Below, piece by piece: positions 32,405 through 41,327 of a stretch of 64,000 nucleotides of DNA. This stretch comes from Ideonella sp. GTDB lineage: Bacteria; Pseudomonadota; Gammaproteobacteria; Burkholderiales; Burkholderiaceae_C. A program made the position numbers and the translations under genes. The stretch is taken from assembly GCA_016721465.1 (NCBI GenBank), contig JADKIA010000030.1, forward strand, positions 434,001-498,000. The letters run 5' to 3'. The notes beneath the pieces were generated by a model, which saw only the letters and a program-made list of their open reading frames with translations, made no database searches and had not been told where the DNA came from. Numbering within the stretch: the first letter of the stretch is position 1; every line of letters begins with the position of its first letter.

Positions 32405-34290
32405 AGCACGACTTGTCCTGCACAGCGCCGGCGCCGCGGGCACGGGCCGTGGCGGTCGCACTCGCCCTCGCGCTGGCCGCGCCCGCGTGGGGGCAGGCGC
32501 CGCCCGATGGGGTGCGCGCGCCGCACTATGGCGATGCGCTGTTCCAGTTCTTCCAGGAGCACTGGTTCTCGTCGATCACCGGGCTGATGGTGTCGCAGCA
32601 CTTCGCGCGCTTGCCCACGCACGAGGACGATGCCGAGCTGCTGCGCGGCGGCTTGCTGCTGTCCTACGGCCAGCACCGCGAGGCCGGTGAGATCTTCGAG
32701 CGGCTCATCGCCACGCGGCCGGCGCTGCGCGATCGGGCCTGGTACTTCCTGGCCCGTGCACGCCACCAGCGGGGCCTGCTGCCCGAGGCGGAGGCGGCGC
32801 TGGCGCGCATTGCCCAGCCACTGCCGGGCGAGTTGGAGGACGACCGTGCCCTGTTGCAGGCGCAACTGCTGCTGGCGCGGGGCGCGGCGACCGAGGCCGC
32901 CCAGGCGCTGGCCGCCGCCAGCCAGCGCAAGAACGCATCGCTGTTCGCGCGCTTCAACCGCGGCATCGCGCTGCTGCAAGGCGGCGACACGGCCGGCGGC
33001 CGCGCAGCGCTGCAGGCAATGGGTCGCGAACCGGCTGCGACCGAGGAGGCGCGCGCGCTGCGCGACCGCGCCAACCTGGCGCTGGGTTTCGAGGCGCTGC
33101 GCCGGGCCGAACCGCAAGCCGCGCGCGACGCGCTGCAGCATGTGCGCCTGGCCGGACTGCAGTCGAACAAGGCGCTGCTGGGCTTCGGTTGGGCCGCCGT
33201 GTCGCTCAAGCAAGCTCAGCAGGCGCTGGTGCCGTGGCTGGAATTGTCCGGGCGCGACCCGGGCGACAGCGCGGTGCTGGAAGCGCGCATCGCCGTGCCC
33301 TATGCCTACGCCGAGCTCGGTGCGCGAGGCGAGGCCATGACGCGCTACCAGCAGGCCATCGAGGCCTACGAGGGCGAGCGCGCGGCGCTGGACGCCGCCA
33401 TCGTGGCGCTGCGCAACGGCACCGCGCTGGCGCCGCTGCTGCAGGGCGAGCTCAGGCCCGACCAGCCCATCGCGCCCGAACTGCCGGTGCTGCCCCACGC
33501 CGCGCAGCTGGCGCCGGTGCTGGCCGAACACGAGTCGCAGGAAGCGCTGAAGAACCACCGCGACCTGCGCTGGTTCGATCGCAATCTGCGCGAGTGGTCG
33601 CAAAGCCTGCTGGCCTTCGACGACATGCTTGCCCAACGCCGCGCGGCGTTCGCGCAGCGCCTGCCACGGGTGTTGGCCCGTGCCCAGGACGACGCGCAAG
33701 GTCTGGCCGCGCTGCGCCGCCGCCGCGATGCGCTGGCCGCCGAATTGACCGAGGCCGAAACCGCCGCGGACGGCCGGGCCTTGGCCAGTGAGGCCGAGCT
33801 GGTGCTGATCGCACGGCTGCGCCAGGTGCGCGAGGCGCTGCCCGCCCTCGGTGCCGAGCCCGACGCCGGGGCCCTGGCCGAGCGCACACGCCGCGTCGCT
33901 GGCGCGATGACCTGGCAGCTGGCCCAGGCTCGGCCGCAGCGGCAGTGGGCGGCGCAGAAATCGCTGGCCGTCATCGACACCACGCTGGCCCAGGCCAACA
34001 TCCACCAGGCCGCGCTGCTGCAGGCGCAACGCGACGAGGCGCCGCGCTTCGATCGATTGGCCGAGCGCATTGCCGCGCTGGCGCGGCGCGTGGCCGGCCT
34101 CGAGCCCCAGGTGGTCGCGCTGGCCAGCGAGCAGCGCGAGGCGCTGCAGGCCACGGTCATTGCCGCGCTGCAGCGGTCGCAGGAGCGGCTGGCCAGCTAC
34201 ACCGCACAGGCACGTTTCGCACTGGCCCAGCTGCAGGACCAGGCCGAGGTGGCCAAGACCGAAGGGGGCGAGCATGCGCGCCCGCAGTAG
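32401..34290 (+). CDS. Exported TPR-repeat protein
   Basis: A 629-residue protein with a signal peptide ending at APAWGQ. The first 350 residues are tetratricopeptide-like repeats (for example DRAWYFLARARHQRGLLPEA) and the rest is mostly alanine-rich coiled coil. It is probably a periplasmic scaffold. TPR proteins of this kind (GltC, GltD, GltE) are part of the Agl-Glt envelope machine in Myxococcus. The 3' end overlaps the next gene, also a TPR protein, by 17 bp. It has no catalytic motif, and partner binding is the likely role. Confidence 0.75.
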   Translation: MKHDLSCTAPAPRARAVAVALALALAAPAWGQAPPDGVRAPHYGDALFQFFQEHWFSSITGLMVSQHFARLPTHEDDAELLRGGLLLSYGQHREAGEIFERLIATRPALRDRAWYFLARARHQRGLLPEAEAALARIAQPLPGELEDDRALLQAQLLLARGAATEAAQALAAASQRKNASLFARFNRGIALLQGGDTAGGRAALQAMGREPAATEEARALRDRANLALGFEALRRAEPQAARDALQHVRLAGLQSNKALLGFGWAAVSLKQAQQALVPWLELSGRDPGDSAVLEARIAVPYAYAELGARGEAMTRYQQAIEAYEGERAALDAAIVALRNGTALAPLLQGELRPDQPIAPELPVLPHAAQLAPVLAEHESQEALKNHRDLRWFDRNLREWSQSLLAFDDMLAQRRAAFAQRLPRVLARAQDDAQGLAALRRRRDALAAELTEAETAADGRALASEAELVLIARLRQVREALPALGAEPDAGALAERTRRVAGAMTWQLAQARPQRQWAAQKSLAVIDTTLAQANIHQAALLQAQRDEAPRFDRLAERIAALARRVAGLEPQVVALASEQREALQATVIAALQRSQERLASYTAQARFALAQLQDQAEVAKTEGGEHARPQ

Positions 34291-37200
34291 TGCTCACTTC
34301 GGAGCCCTCGTCGGCGTCCTGGGCATGACGGCCCTTGTCCTGGCCGGGTGTGGCCTGTTCAAACGACCGCCTGCCGACGACAACGCGCCCACGCTGGCCA
34401 GCCTGGCGCAACGCAGGATCGAGGTCAGGCCCGACCCCGGACCGCCGCGCGACGAGGCGCGCGCCATCGCCGCCTACCAGGCCTTCCTGGCCGCCGCGCC
34501 GGCCACGCCCACGCAGCGCGCCGAGGCCATGCGCCGACTGGGCGACCTGGAGATGGAGCTGGCCGACAAGCGCCTGGCCGACGGCGCCGTGCCCGACTAC
34601 CAGGCCGCGATCCAGCGCTACCAGGCCTACCTGGCGGCCAACCCGCGCGATGCGGGCAACGACCGTGTGCTCTACCAGCTGGCCCGCGCGCAGGAGCAAG
34701 GCGGCCAGCTCGACGCGGCGACGGCCACCCTGGACCGCCTGCTGCAGTCCCATCCCGATACGCGTTATCGAGACGAGGTCGAGTTCCGCCATGGCGAGCT
34801 GCGCTTCACCGCACGCCAATATGCACAGGCCGAGGCCGCCTACAGCCAGGTGCTGCAGGCTGGCGCGGGCAACCCCTTGCGCGACCGTGCGCTGTACATG
34901 CAGGGCTGGTCACGCTACAAGCAAGGCCGCCTCGAGGACGCGCTGGAGTCGTTCTTCGGCGTGCTGGAGATCAAACTGAGCGGCCAGGTGGGCGTGGCCG
35001 ACGACACGCCGCTGGCCCGTCTGCCCGGCCTGGGCCGAGCCGACCTGGAATTGCTGGACGACACCTTCCGCGTCGTCTCGCTCAGCCTGGAAAGCCTGCA
35101 AGGCGCTGCCAGCATCCCGCGGCTGGCGCGTGGTGCTGCGCGCGGCGGCTATGAATACCGCGTCTACGAGCAGCTCGGCGAGCTCTACCTGAGGCAGGGG
35201 CGCAGCAAGGACGCCGCCGACACCTTCGCGCAGTTCGCGCGCCTGCGCCCGCAAGCCGCGCAGGCACCGCTGGCGCAATCGCGCGTGATCGGCATCTACG
35301 AAGGCTCGGGCTTCGAGACGCTGGCGCTGGCTGCCAAGAAGGACTTCGTACTCGCCTACGGGGGCGACAGCCCGCTGCGCCGATCCAGCCCGCAGGTCTG
35401 GCACAGCGCGCAGCCGCGTGTGCAGGCGCACCTGGCGGAGCTGGCCCAGCACCACCACGCACTGGCGCAGAAGACCCACGCCACGGCCGACATCGACGAA
35501 GCCGTGCGCTGGTACCGCGCCGGCCTTGGTGCGTTCGGCGACGATGCCGCCGCGCCGGCCCAGCGCTTCCTGCTGGGCGAGTTGCTGTTCGAATCGGGCC
35601 GCCACGCCGAGGCCGTGGTCGAGTACGAACGTTCGGCCTATGCGGGTGCCGCCCATGCGCGCAGCGCGGACTCGGGTTATGCCGCCTTGCTGGCCCAAGG
35701 GGAGCTGATCCGCCGCGCCGACCCGGCGCAGCGCCCGGCGCTGCAAGCCACCCAGATCGACAGCGCGCTGCGCTTTGCGGCCCGCTTCGCCCAGGACGAG
35801 CGACGCGCCGCGGTGCTGGCCAATGCCGCCGAAACCCAGTTCGCGCTGGGCCAGGCCGATGCGGCCAGCGCCACGGCCCGGCAACTGCTGGCGTTGCAGC
35901 CGCCGGCTGCCGCGGCGCAGCGCCGTGTGGCCTGGACGGTGCTGGCCCACGGCGCCTTCGACCGGCAGGACCTGCCCGTTGCCGAGCGTGCCTACACCGA
36001 GGTGCTGGCGCTGGTGCCCGAGCAGGACGTCGCGCGCGCTGAACTGGCCGAGCGCCTGGCCGCCACGATCTACCGCCAGGGCGAGGCCGCGCGCCAGGCC
36101 GGCCGGCCGCTCGAAGCCGTGGCCCATTTCCGGCGCGTGGCCACGGCCGCACCGCAATCGGCGGTGCGTGCCAACGCGCAGTACGACGCTGCGGCGGCCC
36201 AGCTCGAGCTGAAGGATTGGGCCGGCGCGGCACGCACGCTGGAAGACTTCCGCCAACGCCACACCGGCCATGCACTGCTGGCCGAGGTGCCCGCCAAGCT
36301 GGCGCTGGCCTACACCGAGCAGGGCCAATGGGGCCTGGCCGCGCGCGAGTTCGAACGCCTGGCCGACCGCCTGAAGGACCCCGAGGCGGCCCGCGCCGCG
36401 CAGTGGCAGGCCGCCGAACTGCACGACAAGGCGGGCGCGCGCGGCGCCGCCGCCAAGGCCTACGAGGCCTACCTGCGCCGAGCGCCCGTGCCGCTGGACA
36501 GTGCGGTGGAGGCCCGCTGGCGCCTGGCGCAGATGGCCAAGGCCGACGGCCGACCCAAGGACGAGCTGGCCTGGCTGAAGGCGCTGCGCGAGGCCGACGC
36601 CGCCGGCGGCGAGGCACGCACGCCGCGCAGCCGCCAACGCGCCGCGCTGGCGGCCATAGCGCTGGCCGATGAGCCGCTGCGGGCTTACCGGCAGGTCGCG
36701 CTGGTCGAGCCACTGCAAAAGAGCTTGAAGCAGAAGAAGCAGCGTTTCGACAGCGCCCTGCAGGCCATCGCGCTGGCCGCGGAGACCGGATCGTCCGAGG
36801 GCGCCGCCGCCGCCATGTTCCACAGCGCAGCGCTGTACCAGGACTTCGGCCGCGCCGTGCTGGCCTCGCAGCGGCCCAGGCGTTTGTCCAAGGCCGAGCG
36901 CGAGCAGTACGACGTGATGCTGGAGGAACAGGCCTTCCCGTTCGAGGAACGGGCCGTCGAGCTGCATGCCTTGAACACGCAGCGCACCGCACAGGGCCTG
37001 TTCGACGATTGGGTGCGCAAGAGCTTTGCCGCATTGCGCGAGCTGCGGCCGCTGCGCTACGGCAAGGTCGAACGCACCACCACGGGCGCGTCCGACGGGC
37101 CGGCGGCACTCAATGCGCAGGGCATCGAGCACCGGGAGGCCGGCCGTTTCGAGGCCGCCCGCGCCGCCTACGAGCAGGCCATTGCGTTGGACGCGCGCTT

Positions 37201-37390
37201 CGCCCCGGCGCAGCTCAACCTGGGCATCCTGTGGGACCTGTACCTGCACGACGCGGCCCAGGCCCTGGCCCGCTACGACGCCTACCAGGCCCTGGCGGGC
37301 ACCGACGCCACCGTGGCCCGGTGGATCGCCGATCTGAAGAACCGCAAGCCGCAGCAAGCGCTGGCGGCGCAAACGCCGAGGCAACCATGA
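34274..37390 (+). CDS. Large TPR-repeat lipoprotein
   Basis: A 1038-residue lipoprotein: the lipobox LAGC lies in MTALVLAGCGLFKRPP, so it is anchored to a membrane. Many TPR motifs fill the sequence (for example RALYMQGWSRYKQGRLEDAL and EARWRLAQMAKADGRPKDEL), ending with a clear TPR near EHREAGRFEAARAAYEQAIA. The start at 34274 is chosen for the lipobox signal; the frame is open upstream inside the previous gene. It is long compared with usual TPR lipoproteins. It resembles GltE-type scaffolds and may link the inner-membrane motor to outer-membrane barrels. A TTTGASDGPA stretch near the C-terminus was considered and not used as evidence of flavinylation. Confidence 0.75.
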   Translation: MRARSSAHFGALVGVLGMTALVLAGCGLFKRPPADDNAPTLASLAQRRIEVRPDPGPPRDEARAIAAYQAFLAAAPATPTQRAEAMRRLGDLEMELADKRLADGAVPDYQAAIQRYQAYLAANPRDAGNDRVLYQLARAQEQGGQLDAATATLDRLLQSHPDTRYRDEVEFRHGELRFTARQYAQAEAAYSQVLQAGAGNPLRDRALYMQGWSRYKQGRLEDALESFFGVLEIKLSGQVGVADDTPLARLPGLGRADLELLDDTFRVVSLSLESLQGAASIPRLARGAARGGYEYRVYEQLGELYLRQGRSKDAADTFAQFARLRPQAAQAPLAQSRVIGIYEGSGFETLALAAKKDFVLAYGGDSPLRRSSPQVWHSAQPRVQAHLAELAQHHHALAQKTHATADIDEAVRWYRAGLGAFGDDAAAPAQRFLLGELLFESGRHAEAVVEYERSAYAGAAHARSADSGYAALLAQGELIRRADPAQRPALQATQIDSALRFAARFAQDERRAAVLANAAETQFALGQADAASATARQLLALQPPAAAAQRRVAWTVLAHGAFDRQDLPVAERAYTEVLALVPEQDVARAELAERLAATIYRQGEAARQAGRPLEAVAHFRRVATAAPQSAVRANAQYDAAAAQLELKDWAGAARTLEDFRQRHTGHALLAEVPAKLALAYTEQGQWGLAAREFERLADRLKDPEAARAAQWQAAELHDKAGARGAAAKAYEAYLRRAPVPLDSAVEARWRLAQMAKADGRPKDELAWLKALREADAAGGEARTPRSRQRAALAAIALADEPLRAYRQVALVEPLQKSLKQKKQRFDSALQAIALAAETGSSEGAAAAMFHSAALYQDFGRAVLASQRPRRLSKAEREQYDVMLEEQAFPFEERAVELHALNTQRTAQGLFDDWVRKSFAALRELRPLRYGKVERTTTGASDGPAALNAQGIEHREAGRFEAARAAYEQAIALDARFAPAQLNLGILWDLYLHDAAQALARYDAYQALAGTDATVARWIADLKNRKPQQALAAQTPRQP

Positions 37391-37740
37391 TCCGCATGCT
37401 GGCCATCATCCTGGCATTGCTCGCACCGCTGCGCGCCGCCGGGCAAGACCGCGCCGACCTGGAGCGCAGCCAGATCATCGGCAACCGCGAGTTGCCCAAG
37501 GTGCTGTACATCGTGCCCTGGAAGAAGCCGCTGCCGGCCGCACTGTCCGGCCGTGCCGTCGTCAGCGTGCTGGACGAGGCGCTGCAGCCGGTGGACCGCG
37601 AAGTCTTCCGCCGCACCTTGCGCTTCGACGCGCAGGAGCGTGCACGCACCGGCACCAGCACCGGCGCGCCGCCGCTCCCGGCCGAGCCGCCGCCCGCCAC
37701 CCCCAGTTCCCGCACCGACACCCCAGGAGCCACCCGATGA
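37387..37740 (+). CDS. Small exported proline-rich protein
   Basis: A 117-residue protein with a signal peptide (LAIILALLAPLRAAGQ) followed by a folded-looking part (RSQIIGNRELPKVLYIVPWK) and a proline/threonine-rich tail. The motif ELPKVLYIVPWK is also seen in small proteins encoded next to ExbB/ExbD genes of this kind. It overlaps both neighbours by 4 bp and so is cotranslated with the TPR protein before and the proton channel after. Function is unknown. Confidence 0.65.
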   Translation: MIRMLAIILALLAPLRAAGQDRADLERSQIIGNRELPKVLYIVPWKKPLPAALSGRAVVSVLDEALQPVDREVFRRTLRFDAQERARTGTSTGAPPLPAEPPPATPSSRTDTPGATR

Positions 37741-38381
37741 CCAACCTGCAAACCGCCATCAAGTTCTTTCAGGACTGCGGCCCCTTTCTCTACCCCAGCC
37801 TGCTGATCATGGCGCTGGGAGTGTCCATCGCCATCGAGCGTTATGTGTTCCTGCAGCGAGCGCGTTCGGACAACCGGCGCCTGTGGGAGCAGATGTTCCC
37901 GCTGCTCAAGGCCGGCCAGTTCCGCGATGTGATGGGCCTGGCCGCCAAGTCGGACGCGGCCATGGGCAAGATCGTTCACAACGGGCTGGAGCGCGCGCAG
38001 ACCGAGGCCCGGCGCGAGGACATCGACGCGGCGATGGAAGAGGGCATGATGGAGATCGTGCCGCGCCTTGAAAAGCGCACCCACTACATCGCCACCTTCG
38101 CCAACGTGATCACCTTGGTGGGGCTGCTGGGCACCATCATCGGCCTGATCAAGGCCTTCACCGCGGTGGCACAGGTGAACCCCGCCGAGAAGGCCGAGCT
38201 GCTGTCGGCCAGCATCTCGATCGCGATGAACAACACCGCCTTCGCGCTGATGGTGGCGATCCCGTTCCTGCTGATCCACGCCTTCCTGCAGGCCCGCACG
38301 GCCGAGATCGTGGACGGGCTGGAAGCGGCCAAGGTCAGCTTCCTGAATGCCGTGCAGCGTGCCAACCCCAAGGTGGCCTGA
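37737..38381 (+). CDS. MotA/TolQ/ExbB-family proton channel protein
   Basis: A 214-residue inner-membrane protein with one membrane helix near residues 17-38 (LYPSLLIMALGVSIAIERYV) and two near the C-terminal half (TFANVITLVGLLGTIIGLIK, NNTAFALMVAIPFLLIHAFL), separated by a cytoplasmic loop. This is the family pattern; the family forms the pentameric stator that uses proton flow to move the partner ExbD/TolR proteins. Two such partners are encoded immediately downstream. One TolQ-like plus two TolR-like proteins is the composition of the AglR-AglQ-AglS motor of Myxococcus. Confidence 0.93.
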   Translation: MTNLQTAIKFFQDCGPFLYPSLLIMALGVSIAIERYVFLQRARSDNRRLWEQMFPLLKAGQFRDVMGLAAKSDAAMGKIVHNGLERAQTEARREDIDAAMEEGMMEIVPRLEKRTHYIATFANVITLVGLLGTIIGLIKAFTAVAQVNPAEKAELLSASISIAMNNTAFALMVAIPFLLIHAFLQARTAEIVDGLEAAKVSFLNAVQRANPKVA

Positions 38382-38464
38382 GATGCAGCGGCCCCCACGC
38401 CCACTTGGTTGGCTGCCCGTCGGCGGGACGCCCCCGTGCCCTCGGGCGGCCGGGCGGTACTGAC

Positions 38465-38977
38465 ATGGCCGGGCCACGCAGACGCCTGCGCAAGAATCCG
38501 GCGGCGCTGGAGATCACCGCCTTCCTCAACCTGATCGTGGTGCTGGTGCCCTTCCTGCTGTCGACGGCAGTGTTCACCCGCATCGCGGTGCTCGACATGA
38601 GCCTGCCGCCGCCCAACAGCGGTGCCGTGCCCGAGCAGGTCAAGCCCGACCACTTGCAGCTGGAGGTGGTGATCCGCCCCGATGGGCTGGAGGTGGGTGA
38701 CCGCCTGGGCGGGCTGATTGAGCGCATCGCCCGCACGCCGGAAGGGCAGGACCTGCGCGGCCTGGCCGCGCTCGTCCAGCGCATCAAGGCCAGCCACCCG
38801 CGGCAGACCGACGCCACCGTGCTGGCCGAGCCGGACACACCCTACGACACGCTGGTGCAGGTGATGGACGCGCTGCGCGCGGCACCCGATGCGGCACGCG
38901 CCGAGCTGTTCCCGCACATCGCCATCGGCGACGCGCCCTTGCGCACGGCCCAGCGCACCGGCAAGGACAAGCCATGA
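38465..38977 (+). CDS. ExbD/TolR-like protein lacking the proton-carrying aspartate
   Basis: A 170-residue protein with one membrane helix near residues 17-36 (EITAFLNLIVVLVPFLLSTA) and a periplasmic domain. In ExbD and TolR an essential aspartate lies at the start of the helix (FIDVxLVLL); here the aligned position is Asn22 (FLNLIVVL), so this copy may not carry protons. The next gene encodes a second copy that keeps the aspartate. An 83-bp gap precedes the start, the largest in the second half of the operon. The start at 38465 (MAGPRRRL) is preceded by GC-rich sequence without a strong ribosome-binding site. Confidence 0.85.
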   Translation: MAGPRRRLRKNPAALEITAFLNLIVVLVPFLLSTAVFTRIAVLDMSLPPPNSGAVPEQVKPDHLQLEVVIRPDGLEVGDRLGGLIERIARTPEGQDLRGLAALVQRIKASHPRQTDATVLAEPDTPYDTLVQVMDALRAAPDAARAELFPHIAIGDAPLRTAQRTGKDKP

Positions 38978-39465
38978 CCGCGATGACCGCACTGCAGCGG
39001 CGCGCCGCACGCAAGGCGCGCAACCAGTCGCTGGTGGACCTGAACCTGGTCTCGCTGATCGACGTGTTCACGATCCTCATCTTCTTCCTGTTGGCCAACT
39101 CCACCGAGGTGGAACTGCTGCCCGCCCACCGCGCCGTGAAACTGCCCGAGTCGACGGCACAGAAGGCCCCGCGCGAGACGCTGGTGGTGGTGGTCAGCGG
39201 CAGCGAGATCCTGGTGCAGGGCCGCAAGGTGGCCGACCTGGCCACCGTGGCCGCGCAGGCCGACGACCTGATCGCGCCGCTGCAGGCCGAGCTGACCCTG
39301 CTGGCGCAGCGCCAGACCGTGCGCCCCGATGCGCCGGCCGCTGCCATCACGATCCTCGGCGACCAGGAGATTCCGTACCGCCTGTTGCGCAAGGTGATGG
39401 TCACCGCGGCCAGGGCGAACTTCAGCGACGTGTCGTTCGCGGTGCGGCGAAGGGCGGACCTGTGA
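38974..39465 (+). CDS. ExbD/TolR-like protein with intact proton-path aspartate
   Basis: A 163-residue protein with a basic N-terminus, a single membrane helix near residues 26-44 and the conserved aspartate at Asp30 in SLIDVFTILIFFLL. The periplasmic part follows (EVELLPAHRAVKLPE and onward). It overlaps the previous ExbD-like gene at ATGA and the next gene at a GTGA. Together with the TolQ-like protein it should form a proton-driven motor. The pair of unequal ExbD copies suggests a heteromeric stator in which only one type carries the ion. Confidence 0.9.
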   Translation: MTAMTALQRRAARKARNQSLVDLNLVSLIDVFTILIFFLLANSTEVELLPAHRAVKLPESTAQKAPRETLVVVVSGSEILVQGRKVADLATVAAQADDLIAPLQAELTLLAQRQTVRPDAPAAAITILGDQEIPYRLLRKVMVTAARANFSDVSFAVRRRADL

Positions 39466-40541
39466 TCGCCGGCTCGATCTCGTTCCAGCACCCGGCGCTG
39501 GCCTGGGCGCCGCCTTTCGAAGACGAGCAACGCTTCCGGCGCATTGCGCAGGGCGTGATCGGCCTGGCGCTGTGCTTCGGCCTGCTGCTGCCCTGGCTGC
39601 CGCGCCTCGCGGCGCAGCGCCAGCAGATGGCCTTGCCGCCGCCCTTGGCCCGCCTGCTGCTGGAGCGCGAGGCGCCGCGCGTGCTGCCCAAACCACCGCC
39701 GCCCGCGGTCACCGTGTCCCGACACCCAAGCGACGCGGACCAAAAACCCGAGCGCAGCGCGCGCGGCGTGGTGCCCGAGGCGCGCCGGCCGCTGCCCAAC
39801 CAGGCGCCGGGTGAGCGAGACACGGCGCGCAAGCACGCCTCCGGCGTCGGCCTGCTGGCCATGAAGGCGCAGCTGGCCGAGATCCACGGCGCTCCGGCCG
39901 CCGTGCAGCTGCAGGCGAGCCTCCCGGCCGGCCCCGGCGTCGGCAGCGGCAAGGGGGTGGGCGTGGGGGCCGGCACGGATCCGGGGCTGCCCACGCGAGC
40001 GCTCATCACCGCCGCCGCGGGGCAGGGCAGCGGCGGCATCAATACGGCCGGCTACAGCCGCAATACGGGCGGCGGCGGGCTGGCGGGGCGCGCCACCACG
40101 CTGGTGGCGGGTGTGGCCGGCGGCGGCGGGGGCGGTGGCTTTGGTGGCGGGGGCGTGGGCCTGCCCGGCTCGCGCGGCGATGGTTCGGGTGCCAGCGCGG
40201 GTGCCGGCGGCGGCAAGGGTGGCACCGTCCAGCGCAGTGGCAGCGGCCGGGCGTCGCGCTCGATCGAGGACATCAAGCTCGTCTTCGACCGCAACAAGGG
40301 CGCGATCTATGCGCTGTACAACCGGGCCCTGCGCGACGAGCCCAGCCTGCAGGGCAAGGTGGTGCTGGAATTGAAGATCGCCCCAACGGGCGAGGTGACC
40401 GATTGCCGAATCGTCGCCAGCGAGCTGCGCACCGCGGACCTGGAACGCAAGCTGCTGGCCCGCGTGCGCCAGTTCGATTTCGGCGCCAAGGACGTGGACG
40501 CCATGGTGGTGAGCTGGCCGGTGGACTTCCTGCCGTCCTGA
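39462..40541 (+). CDS. AgmX/PglI C-terminal-domain protein (TonB-like)
   Basis: A 359-residue protein starting at a GTG (39462). It has one membrane helix (GLALCFGLLLPWLPRL), a proline-rich periplasmic linker (VLPKPPPPAVTVS), a glycine-rich stretch (GGGGGGFGGGGVGLPG), and a C-terminal domain beginning SIEDIKLVFDRNKGAIYALY and ending in MVVSWPVDFLPS. That C-terminal domain is the AgmX/PglI domain known from Myxococcus gliding proteins GltJ and GltG. The layout (helix, long linker, C-terminal binding domain) is that of TonB and TolA, which carry force from a proton motor to the outer membrane. It is the last gene of the operon. Confidence 0.88.
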   Translation: MIAGSISFQHPALAWAPPFEDEQRFRRIAQGVIGLALCFGLLLPWLPRLAAQRQQMALPPPLARLLLEREAPRVLPKPPPPAVTVSRHPSDADQKPERSARGVVPEARRPLPNQAPGERDTARKHASGVGLLAMKAQLAEIHGAPAAVQLQASLPAGPGVGSGKGVGVGAGTDPGLPTRALITAAAGQGSGGINTAGYSRNTGGGGLAGRATTLVAGVAGGGGGGGFGGGGVGLPGSRGDGSGASAGAGGGKGGTVQRSGSGRASRSIEDIKLVFDRNKGAIYALYNRALRDEPSLQGKVVLELKIAPTGEVTDCRIVASELRTADLERKLLARVRQFDFGAKDVDAMVVSWPVDFLPS

Positions 40542-40583
40542 AATCACTGCGGCGCCGGCATGTGCCGCAGTCCGGCCGGGCGG

Positions 40584-41327
40584 TCAGCGCCGCGGGCAAG
40601 GCTCCGACGCCACGGCCAACATCCGGCCGTCGGCCGCTTCCAGCCAGGCGCGAGCCACCAGGCGCTCCGGCTTGGCGGTCTCGGGCCAACGCAGGGCCGC
40701 CAGGTGGGTCAGCGGCTGGCCCGCACGCACCCCCACCAAGGGCAGCGGGCCGGCCACGGCGCGCACCAGGTCGCGACGCACCGTGCTGCCTTCGCTGCCC
40801 GCAGGGATCTGTTCCACCAGCGCCATCCAGCCGCTGGCGCCGGGCGGCACCCGTCCGCCCACGCTGAGCTGCAGCCCGATGTAGCCCGACCAGGCCGGGC
40901 CCGATTGCACCGCGAGGCGCAGCCCGCGCGGCGGCATCACGGTGCTGCGGGCGACGAGCATCTGCTGGCCCACCGGTGCCGGGCCGCCGGCCCGCAGTGC
41001 GCGCTCGCGCGACTCACCGGGCGCGGCGGCCGACATCGGTGCCTCGGGCGTGGTGGGGCTGATCCAGTCGAACAGCCACGGCGTACCGGCCACCGGGGCG
41101 TGATCGGCTTGCCAGCAATCGCTGCAATCGGCGCTCGTGAAACGCTCCAGCACCACCGCCTGCGGGCCGGGGCAGGGGGCGGCAGCGGGGGTCGCTGCCA
41201 CGGCCAGCGCGCCGTTCGATGCCGCGATCCACGCCAGCGCCAGCCCGGCGACGACCTGCCGCCGAGGTTGGCCCCGACCACCTCGAGCCGACGCCGCCAG
41301 GGGCACTCCTAGAATCGACCGATGCAT
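40584..41327 (-). CDS. Exported DUF1223-like protein
   Basis: A 247-residue exported protein with a signal peptide ending near GALAVAATPA. The mature part starts with VVLERFTSADCSDCWQAD, close to the thioredoxin-fold segment of DUF1223 (VELFTSQGCSSCPPAD), keeping the two cysteines. No clear catalytic role is known. The start at 41327 is an ATG, and an ATG of the divergent helicase gene overlaps it (41322-41327). It faces the operon end at 40541, 43 bp away, on the opposite strand. The assignment to DUF1223 is by motif only and may be remote. Confidence 0.6.
   Translation of the reverse strand: MHRSILGVPLAASARGGRGQPRRQVVAGLALAWIAASNGALAVAATPAAAPCPGPQAVVLERFTSADCSDCWQADHAPVAGTPWLFDWISPTTPEAPMSAAAPGESRERALRAGGPAPVGQQMLVARSTVMPPRGLRLAVQSGPAWSGYIGLQLSVGGRVPPGASGWMALVEQIPAGSEGSTVRRDLVRAVAGPLPLVGVRAGQPLTHLAALRWPETAKPERLVARAWLEAADGRMLAVASEPCPRR

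Noticed and set aside
37005..37110. TTTGAS in the TPR lipoprotein as an ApbE target
   Set aside because: The acidic residue is out of register and the last residue is Ser; the DUF4266 motif fits better.
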